Shown here: positions 10,335 through 18,792 of the stretch, piece by piece
Numbering within the stretch: the stretch's first letter is position 1
How the letters are laid out: each line of letters begins with the position of its first letter
Assembly: GCF_017921815.1 (NCBI RefSeq)
Contig: NZ_JAGEMM010000002.1
Location: forward strand, 806,001 to 870,000
Direction: 5' to 3'
Length of the DNA: 64,000 nucleotides
Source of the DNA: Microvirga antarctica
GTDB taxonomy: Bacteria > Pseudomonadota > Alphaproteobacteria > Rhizobiales > Beijerinckiaceae
The notes under the pieces: generated by a model
Database searches by the model: none
Told to the model about the DNA's origin: nothing
Seen by the model: the letters and a program-made list of their open reading frames with translations, nothing else
Program-made: the position numbers and the translations under genes

Positions 10335-12413
10335 ATGGACACACGATTCCCACACGATATTGCGGCAGGCCAGGTTGTGGCCGGGATCGACGTGGGAGGC
10401 ACGTTCACCGACCTGATCATCATCGACGACAAGGCCGGCACGGTCGTTATCGGAAAAACGCCTTCCACTGTCGAGGATCAGTCGAAGGGTGTGCTCAATG
10501 CCTTTCGGGATTCCGGCTACCCGGTTTCCGCCATCGACCTCATTGTCCACGGGACGACAGTCACCACTAACGCCCTCCTCGAGCGGCGGATTTCGAAAGT
10601 GGGAATGATCACGACACGCGGTTTTCGCGATGTGATCGAACTTGGTCGACGAACGCGACCGACCCCATATGGACTCTTCGGTACCTTCACTCCCATCGTT
10701 CCCCGTCAATTGCGGCTTGAAGTCGACGAGCGGATGGAGGCGACCGGGCGTGTGAGGACGCCACTCGATGAGTCTCAGGTGCGGGACGCCGTCGAGGCGC
10801 TTCTGGCAGCCGGCTGTGAGTCCCTGGTGATCCACTTTCTCCATGCGTACAAGAATCCCTCCCACGAGAGCAGGGCTGCCGAGATTGCCGCCGAGATCTG
10901 GCCGAACGCCTATATCACCACGGGTCACTCGCTGCTGTCCGAAGCCCGTGAGTACGAGCGTGGCGTGACCGCCTCGGTCAATGCCTCAGTGCAGCCCATT
11001 CTCGACCGCTACGTGGAGAACCTGCGCCGGGAACTGGAGAGGGGCGGGTACGACCGGGATTTCTTGATCATGAACGGCAATGGCGGGACGATCTCGTCGC
11101 GCTTTGTCTCGCGTGAAGCGGCCAAAACAGTAATGTCCGGCCCCGCGTCGGGTGTCATTGCTGCGGCCTATACGGCTGCCAAGGTCGGCGAGGAGCGTCT
11201 GATCACCTACGACATGGGCGGGACGTCAACCGATGTCGCTCTCATTCGCAACAACAAGCCACTCGTGTCGAACGAGATCGAAATCGAATATGCGATGCCG
11301 ATCCACGTGCCGATGGTGGATGTCCACACGGTCGGCGCAGGAGGGGGGTCAATTGCATCGGTGAATGATGCGGGCCTGCTGCAGGTCGGCCCGCGATCCG
11401 CCGGTTCTCGCCCTGGACCGATCTGTTACGGAAGGGGTGGCACAGAGCCCACGATCTCGGACGCCAATCTGCTCCTCGGGCGCCTGAACGCCAAAAAGCT
11501 TCTGGCTGTCGAGACGGCAGTGTCTGTTCCCGATATCGAGGCTGCTTTCACCCGCACCTTCACTGAGCGCCTTCAGCTGGACGCCTATGACGCCGCCGAA
11601 GCCGTGCTACGGGTGGCTAATCTGAAGATGGCCGGGGCCATCCGGATGGTATCCGTTGCCCGGGGCAACGATCCGCGTGACTTCATCCTCTTCGCCTTTG
11701 GCGGTGCCGGCCCGCTGCATGCGGCTGCGATCGCCCGCGAGCTTGGGATCCCGAAGGTGCTAGTGCCGGCCCGGCCTGGAATTACCAATGCCATCGGCTG
11801 CGCGGTCGCAGATCTTCGGCATGATTTCGTCTCGACCGTCAACACGCTGCTGCGCGAGACGGATCTTGAACAGGTTCGCGACCTTCTCGCCAGCCAGCGC
11901 CGCCAGGGCTTGGATGCGATCGCCAAGGAGGCGGTCCGACCAGTGGATGTTATGATCGAGCATAGCGCGGACATGCATTTTGCCGGGCAGACCCACCTGA
12001 TCCGCGTCGGTCTTCCGTCAAGCGAGGTCGATCTCGAGACGCTTCAGTCGCTCTTCGAAGACGCTTATTTTCAGCGCTTCCGCGTCCGGCTCCCGGAGGT
12101 CAGAGCCAATCTGGCAAGCGTCAACACATCCGTTGTCGGCGTCCGCAAGGAAGTCAGTCTCGAGAACCTGATCCCAGCAGCCGGACGACGCTCGTCTTTG
12201 CAGGAGGCCCTCGTCGAGACACGACCGGTTCGGTTCGACGGAGGTTGGCACGATACGCCGGTCTATCAGCGTGAGTGGCTGCCGGCGGACGTGCGCATTG
12301 CTGGCCCGGCGATCCTCGAGCAGCTCGATGCAACGACCGTGATCAATCCGGGTGACGTGGCCGAGGGCGATCCGCAGGGCAACATCATCATCAAGGTAGG
12401 GTCATCCACATGA
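10335..12413 (+). CDS. hyuA: Hydantoinase/oxoprolinase subunit A (HyuA family)
   Basis: A 692-residue ATP-dependent amide-ring-opening subunit of the N-methylhydantoinase/5-oxoprolinase family. The N-terminal ASKHA-like motif is DVGGTFTD (residues 19-26), a second phosphate motif YDMGGTSTD is near residue 293, and FGGAGPLHA near 455 starts the conserved C-terminal part. It pairs with HyuB, whose start overlaps its stop (ATGA). No Shine-Dalgarno is evident before the ATG at 10335, and a 93-base gap separates it from the epimerase. Substrates in the family include hydantoins, 5-oxoproline and other cyclic imides or amides. Here a cyclic base fragment is plausible because of the nucleoside hydrolases; that is inference. 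Confidence 0.92.
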   Translation: MDTRFPHDIAAGQVVAGIDVGGTFTDLIIIDDKAGTVVIGKTPSTVEDQSKGVLNAFRDSGYPVSAIDLIVHGTTVTTNALLERRISKVGMITTRGFRDVIELGRRTRPTPYGLFGTFTPIVPRQLRLEVDERMEATGRVRTPLDESQVRDAVEALLAAGCESLVIHFLHAYKNPSHESRAAEIAAEIWPNAYITTGHSLLSEAREYERGVTASVNASVQPILDRYVENLRRELERGGYDRDFLIMNGNGGTISSRFVSREAAKTVMSGPASGVIAAAYTAAKVGEERLITYDMGGTSTDVALIRNNKPLVSNEIEIEYAMPIHVPMVDVHTVGAGGGSIASVNDAGLLQVGPRSAGSRPGPICYGRGGTEPTISDANLLLGRLNAKKLLAVETAVSVPDIEAAFTRTFTERLQLDAYDAAEAVLRVANLKMAGAIRMVSVARGNDPRDFILFAFGGAGPLHAAAIARELGIPKVLVPARPGITNAIGCAVADLRHDFVSTVNTLLRETDLEQVRDLLASQRRQGLDAIAKEAVRPVDVMIEHSADMHFAGQTHLIRVGLPSSEVDLETLQSLFEDAYFQRFRVRLPEVRANLASVNTSVVGVRKEVSLENLIPAAGRRSSLQEALVETRPVRFDGGWHDTPVYQREWLPADVRIAGPAILEQLDATTVINPGDVAEGDPQGNIIIKVGSST

Positions 12414-14170
12414 AGCCCATCGATGCGATTACGCTGACGGTCATCCAGGCCGGCCTCCAGCAAGTCTGCGACGAGATGGATCACACCTTTTCCCGAGCTG
12501 CCTTCTCGCCGATCATCTCCGAGGCAGATGACCGGTCGGACGGAATCTATTCGGCTGAGGACGGTTCGCTCATTGCGCAGGGCATCGGCGGTCTGCCGGT
12601 TTTCGTCGGCACCATGCAGGCCTCGACTCGCACGATCATCGAATTCATCCGCGACGGACGCTGCCTGCCTCCGGACGACGGCGATATCTACGTGGTGAAC
12701 GATCCGTATCTGGGCGGCACGCACCTGATGGATGTGCGCTTCGCCATGCCGTTCTATCGCCATGGCGAGATCTATTGCTGGCTGTCGAATATCGGCCACT
12801 GGCCTGATATCGGGGGCGCGGTGCCGGGCGGGTTCTCCGCCTCGGCGACCTCGGTCGAGCAGGAGGGGCTGCGTCTGCCGCCCGTCAAGCTCTTCAAGAA
12901 AGGCAAGATGGATTCTGAGATTTATTCCATCATCTACTCGAACATCCGCGTTGCCGAACAACGGATTGGAGACATCCGTGCACAGGCGGCTGCTCTTCGG
13001 GTTGGATCCGAAAGACTGACAGAACTTCTCGACAGGTACGGTGACGAGACCGTCGCGGCTTCCATCGCAGAGTTGCGAAAGCGCTCCGCTGACCAGATGC
13101 GGGCGTCGATCCGCGGTATTGCCCCAGGGGTCTATCGCGGCGCGGCGTATATCGATTCCGACGGCGTTGTGAACGAGCCGTTGACGATTGCGCTTTCGGT
13201 CACAAAGACCGACGACGACAACTTGGTCTTCGACTTTGCCGGGTCCAGTCCACCGTGCCTTGGGCCGATGAATTGCGTGCTTGCGACCACACATTCTTCG
13301 GTCTACTTGGCGATCCGGCACATTTTTCCGGATATTCCGCTCAGCGCAGGCGCTTTCGAGCCACTCATCATCAAGAGCCCGGCGGGCACTTTTCTTGACG
13401 CGCAATATCCTCGCCCCGTATCCGGCTGCGCTGCCGAGGTGTCGCAGCGGATTGCGGAGGCGGTCTTCTCCGCGATGGTCCACGCTATTCCCGATCGCGT
13501 GACAGCGGCACCGGCAGGTTCGAGCGGCAATTTCGCGCTGGGTGGGCATGATCCGGGCACCGGCCGCGAATATGTGATGTATCAGATTTCCGGTGGCGGA
13601 TACGGCGGCAACATCGAGACCGACGGGATCACGAACGGCTGTTCGACGATCGGGATTTCCAAATCTCCGCCGGTGGAAATTACCGAGCAGGTCTTCCCGG
13701 TTTTGTTCACGAAGTACGCTCTTCGAGAGGGATCGGGAGGCGCTGGCAAGACCCGCGGTGGCTTCGGCCTGACCTACGAACTCGAACTCCTTCGGGGGTC
13801 GGCACGGGCGTCATTCGTGATGGATCACGGGCGGGTTGGTCCTCAGGGGGCGCTTGGTGGAAGCGACGGCGCGCCCGGCTTGATCATCGTCCGGCGGGAT
13901 GGCGTCGATTACCGCCCCCCGCACATCACGAAGAAACAGGATGTCGGGTTGAAGGCGGGAGACCGCGTTCATGTGGAAACGCCCGGCGGCGGCGGCTACG
14001 GGCCTCCCTTCGAACGCAACCCGCAGGCGGTTCTGACCGACGTCCTGCTCGGCTACTACAGTACAGCCCAGGCCGCTTCGCTCTTCGGCGTCGAGATCGA
14101 CCCCCGCAGTGGACTTGTTCATGAGGACAGGACGGCCGAGTTGCGGGCGCGCCTGAAACAGGCGGCCTGA
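12410..14170 (+). CDS. hyuB: Hydantoinase/oxoprolinase subunit B (HyuB family)
   Basis: A 586-residue partner of the preceding HyuA, coupled by a 4-base overlap. Family features are the N-terminal DEMDHTFSRAAFSPII segment, the metal-site-like NDPYLGGTHLMDV, a central GSSGNFALGG region and the Gly-rich C-terminal ETPGGGGYG. Its NDPYLGGTH differs from the NDPW-type motif of the three HyuB proteins at 28.9-37.1 kb, so this pair belongs to a different subgroup and probably has another substrate. The enzyme is expected to be cytoplasmic and to need ATP. Confidence 0.92.
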   Translation: MKPIDAITLTVIQAGLQQVCDEMDHTFSRAAFSPIISEADDRSDGIYSAEDGSLIAQGIGGLPVFVGTMQASTRTIIEFIRDGRCLPPDDGDIYVVNDPYLGGTHLMDVRFAMPFYRHGEIYCWLSNIGHWPDIGGAVPGGFSASATSVEQEGLRLPPVKLFKKGKMDSEIYSIIYSNIRVAEQRIGDIRAQAAALRVGSERLTELLDRYGDETVAASIAELRKRSADQMRASIRGIAPGVYRGAAYIDSDGVVNEPLTIALSVTKTDDDNLVFDFAGSSPPCLGPMNCVLATTHSSVYLAIRHIFPDIPLSAGAFEPLIIKSPAGTFLDAQYPRPVSGCAAEVSQRIAEAVFSAMVHAIPDRVTAAPAGSSGNFALGGHDPGTGREYVMYQISGGGYGGNIETDGITNGCSTIGISKSPPVEITEQVFPVLFTKYALREGSGGAGKTRGGFGLTYELELLRGSARASFVMDHGRVGPQGALGGSDGAPGLIIVRRDGVDYRPPHITKKQDVGLKAGDRVHVETPGGGGYGPPFERNPQAVLTDVLLGYYSTAQAASLFGVEIDPRSGLVHEDRTAELRARLKQAA

Positions 14171-14191
14171 CGGCCAGATCGAGGAATTGAT

Positions 14192-14776
14192 ATGCATCCA
14201 GTCAACGTCAGAAAACTCGTGCTCCAGATCGAGGAAATCTTTCACGAGGGTGGCCCTGTTGCTGCCAACCCGCCTCGTCGGGGCGTCATTCTCGCGGTGA
14301 TCGAAAATCCCTTTGCCGGGCGCTATGTGGAGGACATTTCCAGCTACATGGAGACATTGAAGCCGCTCGGTCTCGAGATGGCCGAAAAGCTGCTTGAAGC
14401 GCTGGGTGGGGATGTCTCCGCCATCGAGGGCTACGGCAAAGGTTCGATCGTTGGCGAGGCCGGCGAGCTTGAACATGGCGCTCTCTGGCATGTTCCAGGC
14501 GGCTACTCCATGCGCGAGGTCCTCGGCAACGCGAAAGCCATCGTGCCGTCCGCCAAGAAGGTGGGGGGATTGGGTACACGCCTTGATATTCCGGTCACCC
14601 ACATCAATGCGTCCTACGTCCGCAGTCATTTCGACGCCATCGAAATCGGCATACCGGATGCCCCGCGGAGGAACGAGCTGGTCTTTGCGCTGGCGATGAC
14701 CACGGGCCCGCGGGTCCACGCCCGCCTTGGCGGCCTCGCAGTCGAAGACGTCAAAGGCGAGGACGGATTGCGATGA
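14192..14776 (+). CDS. AA_synth (DUF1185, PF06684-like) family protein, copy 1
   Basis: A 194-residue protein of the so-called amino acid synthesis family, whose biochemical role is not established. Family hallmarks are NPFAGRYVEDIS, the EGYGKGSIVGEAGELEHGA block, IVPSAKKVG, YVRSHFDAIE and the C-terminal GGL. AGGAATT (14180-14186) precedes the ATG and may serve as a ribosome site. It follows HyuB by 21 bases and overlaps copy 2 by 4 bases, so the two are coupled and may form a heteromer. Linkage to HyuAB suggests a role in handling a cyclic amide, its ring-opened product or an isomer; that is inference. Confidence 0.85.
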   Translation: MHPVNVRKLVLQIEEIFHEGGPVAANPPRRGVILAVIENPFAGRYVEDISSYMETLKPLGLEMAEKLLEALGGDVSAIEGYGKGSIVGEAGELEHGALWHVPGGYSMREVLGNAKAIVPSAKKVGGLGTRLDIPVTHINASYVRSHFDAIEIGIPDAPRRNELVFALAMTTGPRVHARLGGLAVEDVKGEDGLR

Positions 14777-15357
14777 AACTCGACATCCGCAGGATCGTTA
14801 CCTTCGTCGAAGAAACGAGAATTGAGCAGGGACGCCCCGTCGATCCGGCGGTGCGTCGGGCGGTGGCGGCTGCTGTCGTCGTCAATCCCTATGCGGGCCA
14901 ATATGTCGAGGACCTGACAGAGCTTGCGGACGGCGCGAGCGAACTCGGAAACCTCCTCATCACCCGTGCCATCGCTGCGCTCGGGGTTTCCGTCGCCGAC
15001 ATCGATAGCTTTGGAAAAGCTGCCGCCATTGGCGCCGATGGCGAACTCGAGCACGGCGCGGCTTTGTTGCATCCCAATCTCGGCGCGCCAATCCGCGCAG
15101 CCATGGAAGCAGGATTGTCGATCATTCCCTCTTCAAAAAAGCGCGTCGGTCCGGGAGCGCCGTTCGACATTCCGCTCGGCTACAAGGATGCAGTCTACGT
15201 TCGCAGTCACTTCGACGGAATCGAAGTTCGCATCCCTGGTGCGCCGCACGCAGACGAGATTGTCGTTGCCATCGCGATCACCAACGGGGGCAGGCCCCTC
15301 CCGCGCGTCGGCGGCCTCCGCAAAGATGAGGTCGCACGAATGGACGGTCTGCGGTGA
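14773..15357 (+). CDS. AA_synth (DUF1185) family protein, copy 2
   Basis: A second 194-residue member, the same length as its neighbour and clearly paralogous: NPYAGQYVEDLT, FGKAAAIGADGELEHGA, IIPSSKKRVG, YVRSHFDGIE, PRVGGL. It differs in the block before the Lys pair and has SFGK where copy 1 has GYGK, so the two have diverged. Tandem retention in one operon suggests two non-identical subunits or two specificities. It ends the first part of the operon: a 157-base gap with a promoter-like element follows. Confidence 0.85.
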   Translation: MKLDIRRIVTFVEETRIEQGRPVDPAVRRAVAAAVVVNPYAGQYVEDLTELADGASELGNLLITRAIAALGVSVADIDSFGKAAAIGADGELEHGAALLHPNLGAPIRAAMEAGLSIIPSSKKRVGPGAPFDIPLGYKDAVYVRSHFDGIEVRIPGAPHADEIVVAIAITNGGRPLPRVGGLRKDEVARMDGLR

Positions 15358-15417
15358 GCGAATGGAGCCGTCACAGAGGGCTGGCGATGCCCGTCACGGA
15401 AAGTCGCGCAGCGTCTA

Positions 15418-15466
15418 TTGACAGCGCAATTCATTTGAGGCTCGATTGTATGACTACAAACGATAT
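15418..15466 (+). promoter_or_regulatory. Internal promoter/operator before the nucleoside hydrolases
   Basis: TTGACA (15418-15423) is followed by the dyad TTGTA-TGAC-TACAA (15446-15459) and a CGATATCG palindrome (15461-15468). The block 15444-15466 repeats 8213-8235 with three mismatches, and TTGACA lies at almost the same distance (22 versus 21 bases). The pair therefore looks like one shared operator in front of two transcription units. The regulator could be the MarR protein at 7485-8015 or a GntR-type protein. Confidence 0.55.
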
Positions 15467-15514
15467 CGCAGCGCGTCCCGCTCGTGCCGGGGCGACCAGA
15501 AGAGGTTTGGCGCG

Positions 15515-16543
15515 ATGAGCCGAGAACCGGTCCAGCGGATCATTCTTGACGTGGATTCCGCAGGCGATGACATCCTCGCCGTACTCTTCGCCGCGGCCTC
15601 TCCCCAGATCAAGCTCGAGGGCATCACCACACTCACGGGTGCCGCAGGGAGCGTGGAGCAGGCCACGAATATCGTGCTCAATCTGCTCACGTTGGCCGAC
15701 AAGGAGCACATCCCTGTTCACGCGGGCGCCTGGCGTCATTTCGTCGGCAATTCGAAAGCCGACATGGAGGCGCCTCTGGTTTATCAGAACCGGATGAAAG
15801 ACCGGTTTGGAGACCGTCTCAAGAAGAAAAATCCGCCCGAGCCCACGCCGAACCGTGCACCGCAAGCCCAGCACGCAGTCGACTTCATCATCGAGAAAGT
15901 CCTGCGCTATCCCGGCGAGATCACGCTCGTGACAACCGGCCCGCTCACGAATGCGGCGCTCGCCTTTCTCCAGGAGCCGAAGGTCGCGCCCGCTCTGAAG
16001 AACCTAGTGGTCCTTGGCGGAACCTTCGGGATCCCCGGCAACATGACACCGGTGTCGGAATCGAACATCTGGAGCGACCCCGAAGCGGCGAGGGTGGTCC
16101 TGGCTACCGACGTTCCCAAGATCCTCGTTCCGCTCGACGTCTGCGAAGACAATCGCTTTGGCGATGCCATGATGAGCCGGGACGACATTGCGGACATGCA
16201 GGAACGGGCGACGCAAAATTCCGTCGTCGACATGATCGCCGACAAGTATCCGATCTACATCGATATCTGGCGCGAGTTCTTCGGGCTCGTATCATTCCCG
16301 ATGGATGACATCATCACGGTGGCCATGGCGATCCACCCGGACCTTTGCGAGATGACAGATCCGCTCTTTGTCGACGTTGTCCTGCAGGAGGGCATCGCAC
16401 GCGGCCAGACGGTCGCCTATCGCGGCCACCAGATCCTCACCAGCGACGGATCGAAGACGACCCGCATCTGCACGAGCATCAAGGGACGCCGTTTCATGAC
16501 ACTCTTCAAGGATACGATGGCGCTCTACGAGCGTGCGGCGTGA
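15515..16543 (+). CDS. Divergent nucleoside hydrolase-family protein
   Basis: A 342-residue member of the inosine-uridine nucleoside hydrolase family, which splits the N-glycosidic bond. The calcium/ribose motif is DVDSAGDD (residues 12-19) where most members read DTDPGxDD, so the acidic residues are kept but P and G are not. TTGPLTNAAL and SESNIWSDPEAA are recognisable. At the place where active family members have HDPLA it reads MDDIIT, so the usual catalytic His is missing. The ATG at 15515 has AGAGG 9 bases upstream; an upstream frame from 15446 is open but covers the operator. Altered substrate or mechanism is likely. Confidence 0.85.
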   Translation: MSREPVQRIILDVDSAGDDILAVLFAAASPQIKLEGITTLTGAAGSVEQATNIVLNLLTLADKEHIPVHAGAWRHFVGNSKADMEAPLVYQNRMKDRFGDRLKKKNPPEPTPNRAPQAQHAVDFIIEKVLRYPGEITLVTTGPLTNAALAFLQEPKVAPALKNLVVLGGTFGIPGNMTPVSESNIWSDPEAARVVLATDVPKILVPLDVCEDNRFGDAMMSRDDIADMQERATQNSVVDMIADKYPIYIDIWREFFGLVSFPMDDIITVAMAIHPDLCEMTDPLFVDVVLQEGIARGQTVAYRGHQILTSDGSKTTRICTSIKGRRFMTLFKDTMALYERAA

Positions 16544-16544
16544 T

Positions 16545-17480
16545 ATGAGCATTCAAGCTAAACCGATACTGATTGATTGCGACCCCGGCCACGACGATGC
16601 GGTCGCGCTCGTCATGGCGCACCGCTCTCCCGCAATCGAACTCCTGGGCGTCACGACGACCTGCGGGAACGCGGGTATCGACAAGACGACACGGAATGCC
16701 CTTCGCATTCTGGAATTTATCGGAGCGGGAAACGTGCCCGTTGCAGCAGGCTGCGTGCGCCCGCTGACGCGTCCTCTCGTGCTTGGAACGGCCGATGGGC
16801 CAAGCGGGCTGGAAGGCTCAAAGTATCTGCCCGATCCGACGATGACGATCGAGCCGGTTCATGCGGTGGATTTTCTGGCACGTATGCTTTCAAAGGCCCC
16901 CGAACCGATCGATTTCGTCGCCACAGGTCCGCTGACGAACGTCGCTCTTCTCGTGATGAAATATCCCCAGGTGCTGGCGAAGATCAAACACCTCACCTGG
17001 ATGGGGGGCGTCTTCTACCGGAAGAGCGAGATCATCTCGCCTACGGAGTTCAACGCCTTCTGCGATCCCGAAGCATTGAAGATCGTGCTCGAGAGCGGCG
17101 TTCCGATCACGATGGTTGGACTTGACGTCACACGCCGGGTCCTGATCGAGGAGCCGCAGTTCGAGGAACTCGCGAAGATCGATACGCCGCTTGGCCGCCT
17201 GGTGGTGGATTGGCTGCGCTACTACGACAAGCTGCATCGCAGAACCATGAACATCGGCGGCGCCATGCACGATCCCCTCGCGCTTGCCGCTGTGATCGAC
17301 CCGACCTTGATCACGACCAGGCCAGCTCATATCGCGGTCGATGTGGGCGGCGCCTACACGTTTGGTGCGACGGTCGCCGATTTCTGGGGAACGCGCGGCG
17401 AGAAGCCGAATGCGGAGATTGCCGTCGACGTGGACGTCGAGCGCTTCTTCGACCTGATGTTCAGTCTTTTGCGAGGCTGA
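16545..17480 (+). CDS. Nucleoside hydrolase (IU-NH/Rih family)
   Basis: A 311-residue nucleoside hydrolase with the canonical motif DCDPGHDD (residues 11-18), ATGPLTNVAL, EFNAFCDPEA and MHDPLAL carrying the expected catalytic His. It would release a free base and ribose from nucleosides in the cytoplasm. The ATG follows the previous stop by one base; a GTG at 16533 in the same frame is an alternative. Being canonical, it contrasts with the divergent copy directly upstream. Together they imply that the operon's importer brings in an N-glycoside. Confidence 0.93.
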   Translation: MSIQAKPILIDCDPGHDDAVALVMAHRSPAIELLGVTTTCGNAGIDKTTRNALRILEFIGAGNVPVAAGCVRPLTRPLVLGTADGPSGLEGSKYLPDPTMTIEPVHAVDFLARMLSKAPEPIDFVATGPLTNVALLVMKYPQVLAKIKHLTWMGGVFYRKSEIISPTEFNAFCDPEALKIVLESGVPITMVGLDVTRRVLIEEPQFEELAKIDTPLGRLVVDWLRYYDKLHRRTMNIGGAMHDPLALAAVIDPTLITTRPAHIAVDVGGAYTFGATVADFWGTRGEKPNAEIAVDVDVERFFDLMFSLLRG

Positions 17481-17517
17481 CAACGCTACGAACTCGTCAA
17501 CAAAAAAGGGAACGGCG

Positions 17518-18783
17518 ATGGTAACAAGGCGAAATCTCCTCAAATCCGGTGTCGCGCTCGGCGGCATGGTGGCCATGCCCTCGATCCTGCGGGCTCAGAC
17601 GCCCACGACGATCGATCTTATGTGCACGTCATGGCCCGAAGCGCAGCAAATCCCCATGTGGGATTACTTTCAGGAAAAGCACCCGGGGGTGAAGCTCAAG
17701 CTCGAGCGTCTTCCCGCGGCGCAAATGATCTCGACCCTGGAAGTTCGCCTGCAGGCCCGAAATGCCCTGCCGGACGTCTTCTTTGTCGATGGACCGCTGA
17801 CACCGTCCTATGCCGTGCGTGGGCATCTGACGCCGCTCGATCAGATCTTCGGCAACGACCTCAGCCGCTACACGAAGGCAAGCCTCGGTCAGGGGACCTA
17901 TGGTGGCAAGCTCATGTCGCTCCCATTGTTCTCATCGAGCAATGTGCTCTTCATTAACGAGGAGCTGTTCGCCAAGGCTGGCGTCACGCCGCCATCCGCC
18001 GATCCGGCCAAGCGCTGGACCTGGGAAGAGACCCTCGAAGCGGCCCGGAAGCTGACCAACGCTGACGCTGGCATCTGGGGGCTGACCTTCGAAGTCGCCG
18101 ATCAATGCTATCAGGCAATCACGTTCCCGCAATCGAAGGGCGCGCAGGTCATCAGCGACGACGGTCTGAAGGCAACGGGCTTCGTGGACTCCCCGAAATT
18201 CATCGAGTCCATGCAGTTCTACCAGGACCTGTACGTCAAGCATAAGGTCTCGCCGCCGGGTGTCTTCGACAACAATCTGGCCACCGAGATGTTCGCAGGC
18301 GGCCGTGCCGCCATGTTCCTCTCCTCAACTCAGGTGATTTCCACGTTCCAGGCCCGTCCGAACCTGAAATGGGCCACCGCTCCGATGCCGTACTTCGCGG
18401 GCGGCAAGGCTGTGACGCCTACGGGCAGTTGGCACCTCGGATTCAACCCCCGCTCCCTCCACAAAGAGGCGGTCACTACCTTTATCAAAGCTGCAGCCGA
18501 GCCGGAATTCGTCGCAAAGTTCTTCAAGCTGCGACCCAACCCGCCCGTCTTGAATGAGTCGTGGAACATCCTGGGAGCCGATCTGAGCGCGCCATATTGG
18601 CAGATCGTCAAATACGAGATGAACAACACGGCGACTCCCCGTCCTCTGACTCCTGGCTGGCTCGAATACGATTCGGTGATGAAGGTCGCCTTCCGCGAGA
18701 TCCAGGGTGGAGCCGACATTCCAGCGCGGCTGAAGAAGGCTGCTCAGGATCTCGACCGCGAACTGGCGAAGTACAAGGCATAA
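17518..18783 (+). CDS. ABC importer substrate-binding protein (family 1, sugar type)
   Basis: A 421-residue periplasmic binding protein. The N-terminus MVTRRNLLKSG resembles a twin-arginine signal, followed by a hydrophobic stretch and a likely cleavage after SILRA. The body has family-1 features: PDVFFVDGP, LMSLPLFSSSNVLFINEELF and the Trp-containing RWTWEETLEAA. AAGGGAA precedes the ATG at good spacing. It is the first gene of the transport end of the operon, followed by two permeases. CUT1-type binding proteins carry sugars and polyols; here a nucleoside-like ligand is inferred from the hydrolases upstream. Confidence 0.92.
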   Translation: MVTRRNLLKSGVALGGMVAMPSILRAQTPTTIDLMCTSWPEAQQIPMWDYFQEKHPGVKLKLERLPAAQMISTLEVRLQARNALPDVFFVDGPLTPSYAVRGHLTPLDQIFGNDLSRYTKASLGQGTYGGKLMSLPLFSSSNVLFINEELFAKAGVTPPSADPAKRWTWEETLEAARKLTNADAGIWGLTFEVADQCYQAITFPQSKGAQVISDDGLKATGFVDSPKFIESMQFYQDLYVKHKVSPPGVFDNNLATEMFAGGRAAMFLSSTQVISTFQARPNLKWATAPMPYFAGGKAVTPTGSWHLGFNPRSLHKEAVTTFIKAAAEPEFVAKFFKLRPNPPVLNESWNILGADLSAPYWQIVKYEMNNTATPRPLTPGWLEYDSVMKVAFREIQGGADIPARLKKAAQDLDRELAKYKA

Positions 18784-18792
18784 GGCGAGGCT

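Noticed and set aside
9420..10928. A 502-codon frame antisense to the epimerase and HyuA start
   Set aside because: It spans two unrelated genes on the other strand, both with strong motifs.
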